From an uncultured Collinsella sp. (GTDB lineage Bacteria; Actinomycetota; Coriobacteriia; Coriobacteriales; Coriobacteriaceae): a DNA stretch of 5,780 nucleotides. The notes beneath the pieces were generated by a model. That model saw nothing but the letters and a program-made list of their open reading frames with translations. It did no database searches and was not told the DNA's origin. Below are positions 5,220 through 5,780 of this stretch, one piece after another; the stretch's first letter is position 1; the number at the start of each line of letters is the position of its first letter. The DNA lies in assembly GCA_959599635.1 (NCBI GenBank), contig CAUGJN010000123.1, positions 1 through 5,780 of the forward strand, in the 5' to 3' direction. The position numbers and the translations under genes were made by a program.

Positions 5220-5498
5220 TCAGGGGGCCAGCGTCGAAACCACCGGTCCGGCTTTTTGGCGTTCGGCGAGCTCGAAGATAAACGGGGCGTTTGATCTAAC
5301 AAATTCTGTCAAGAAATTGAGGTCATCAGCAGTAAATCCTTCGACGTTGAACCATTTGACCGCAGGCAAGAAGCAATCCGCATGGTCAAAGCCAAAGTCA
5401 ACCGGGCGTTCGACGGCTACGCGAACGGTTCCGTCTTCTCTTGTCTCTGAGTAGGCAAACTGAGTGCCGTCATCAAGCTGAACATAGCTCCAAAGCAT
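5220..5498 (-). CDS. Small protein of unknown function (92 aa), partner of the MNT gene
   Basis: The protein starts MLWSYVQLDDGTQFAYSE and continues with EDGTVRVAVERPVDFGFDHA, a conserved-looking beta-rich N-terminal half. A C-terminal helical part follows (about 55-80, FTADDLNFLTEFV...FIFELAER). I recall similar hypothetical proteins in Coriobacteriia but no named function. AAGGAGG lies five nt before the ATG, a strong site. It is followed after 28 nt by the MNT gene, so the two probably form one operon and may act together, for instance as target and modifier. Its first 12 codons are repeated at the start of the 61-codon gene before Doc/Fic. It has no signal peptide or membrane segment. Confidence 0.82.
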   Translation of the reverse strand: MLWSYVQLDDGTQFAYSETREDGTVRVAVERPVDFGFDHADCFLPAVKWFNVEGFTADDLNFLTEFVRSNAPFIFELAERQKAGPVVSTLAP

Positions 5499-5524
5499 GT
5501 TTGCCTCCTTAGTGTTAACAGCCG

Positions 5525-5530
5525 AGTATA
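5525..5530 (-). promoter_or_regulatory. -10 element of the 92-aa/MNT operon
   Basis: The minus strand reads TATACT, the same hexamer as in the DUF3990 promoter, 26 nt before the ATG at 5496-5498. No clear -35 is seen at 16-18 nt, and the region upstream is AT-rich. Confidence 0.45.
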
Positions 5531-5697
5531 AAGAACAGATTAGATGCAGCGTGATGCGAATTAAATTATTCTCATATGACCTGAACTGCTGATTATTTGA
5601 TTTGTTGAGTTTTGAGCTATCTCACACTTCAGTGTCTTTTTGGCGTGGAAAACCGTCATTGTGCGATGGTCGGACTTTATGTCAAGGATCGTATTCA

Positions 5698-5741
5698 GAT
5701 TCAAGCGCCTGCATGCTCAACAGCTTGCAGGCGCTTGAATC
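5698..5741. repeat. 16-bp perfect-stem hairpin, possible terminator of the partial gene
   Basis: GATTCAAGCGCCTGCA (5698-5713) and TGCAGGCGCTTGAATC (5726-5741) pair exactly around a 12-nt loop. The stem begins directly after the stop codon of the gene entering from the right, on the minus strand, so it is well placed to end that transcript or protect its 3' end. No T-run follows the stem, so a Rho-independent role is not certain. Confidence 0.65.
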
Positions 5742-5780
5742 CTATAGATTACGCAAATGCTGCTCAACAGCCTCCATGCC
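5742..5780 (-). CDS. 3' end of an unidentified gene (partial)
   Basis: The last 12 codons of a minus-strand frame read GMEAVEQHLRNL and end in TAG at 5742-5744, right at the foot of the 16-bp hairpin. The helix-like tail and the hairpin placed after the stop support a true gene end. The remainder lies outside the window and the product cannot be named. Confidence 0.5.
   Translation of the reverse strand, partial: GMEAVEQHLRNL

Noticed and set aside
5624..5640. ACACTTCAGTGT followed by CTTTTT on the plus strand
   Set aside because: A five-pair stem with a 2-nt loop cannot fold stably, and no plus-strand gene ends here.
1428..5755. The 12-mer ATAGATTACGCA occurs at 1428-1439 and 5744-5755
   Set aside because: About two 12-base matches are expected by chance in a window this long counting both strands; flanks do not match.
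1..5780. CRISPR array, insertion sequence or rRNA
   Set aside because: No regularly spaced direct repeats, transposase motifs or rRNA signatures were seen on either strand.

Overview
This looks like an accessory stretch of a moderately GC-rich actinobacterial chromosome. I infer the class Coriobacteriia (Collinsella-like) from two things: the PD-(D/E)XK-like protein at the left resembles a family I associate with Coriobacteriia, and the coding style (GC-rich third positions, GGAG-type ribosome sites, GTG start) fits. This is inference from memory, not a database result. Every gene I can support is on the minus strand, so the window is read from right to left.

Right end, about 5220-5780: the last 12 codons of an unidentified gene, a 16-bp-stem hairpin just after it, then a promoter (-10 TATACT) and a strong ribosome site for a 92-residue protein of unknown function beginning MLWSYVQLDDGT. 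It is followed after 28 nt by an intact minimal nucleotidyltransferase (MNT/MntA type). No HEPN partner follows; only a 35-codon ORF overlaps the end of the MNT gene.

Centre, about 1812-4760: a compact run of five genes. It starts at an extended -10 promoter that sits between two copies of a 16-bp palindrome, themselves arranged as an 18-bp perfect inverted repeat. First come a DUF3990 protein (ADP-ribosyltransferase-like, probable toxin) and an XRE-family regulator (probable antitoxin and autorepressor) at a stop/start junction of 1 nt. Eleven nt later comes a 61-residue protein whose first 12 codons are a near copy of those of the 92-residue gene. It overlaps a Doc/Fic-family gene by 4 nt, and a DUF3825 gene follows 45 nt further on. 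This reads as two toxin-antitoxin modules in tandem plus a DUF3825 gene.

Left, about 1-1730: a tRNA-Val (anticodon CAC, CCA encoded) with its own promoter and a strong intrinsic terminator; a gene-poor stretch with a possible decayed tyrosine-recombinase tail; and a gene of about 387 codons whose C-terminal half looks like a PD-(D/E)XK (Vsr/DUF559-like) nuclease fold. A perfect 13-bp-stem hairpin follows it.

Taken together, the window has three different families of nucleotide-transferring enzymes (ADP-ribosyltransferase-like, Fic/Doc, MNT). Two of them are preceded by small genes that share the same 5' end. This is the most unusual aspect and suggests a defence or stress-response toxin-antitoxin cluster beside a tRNA.
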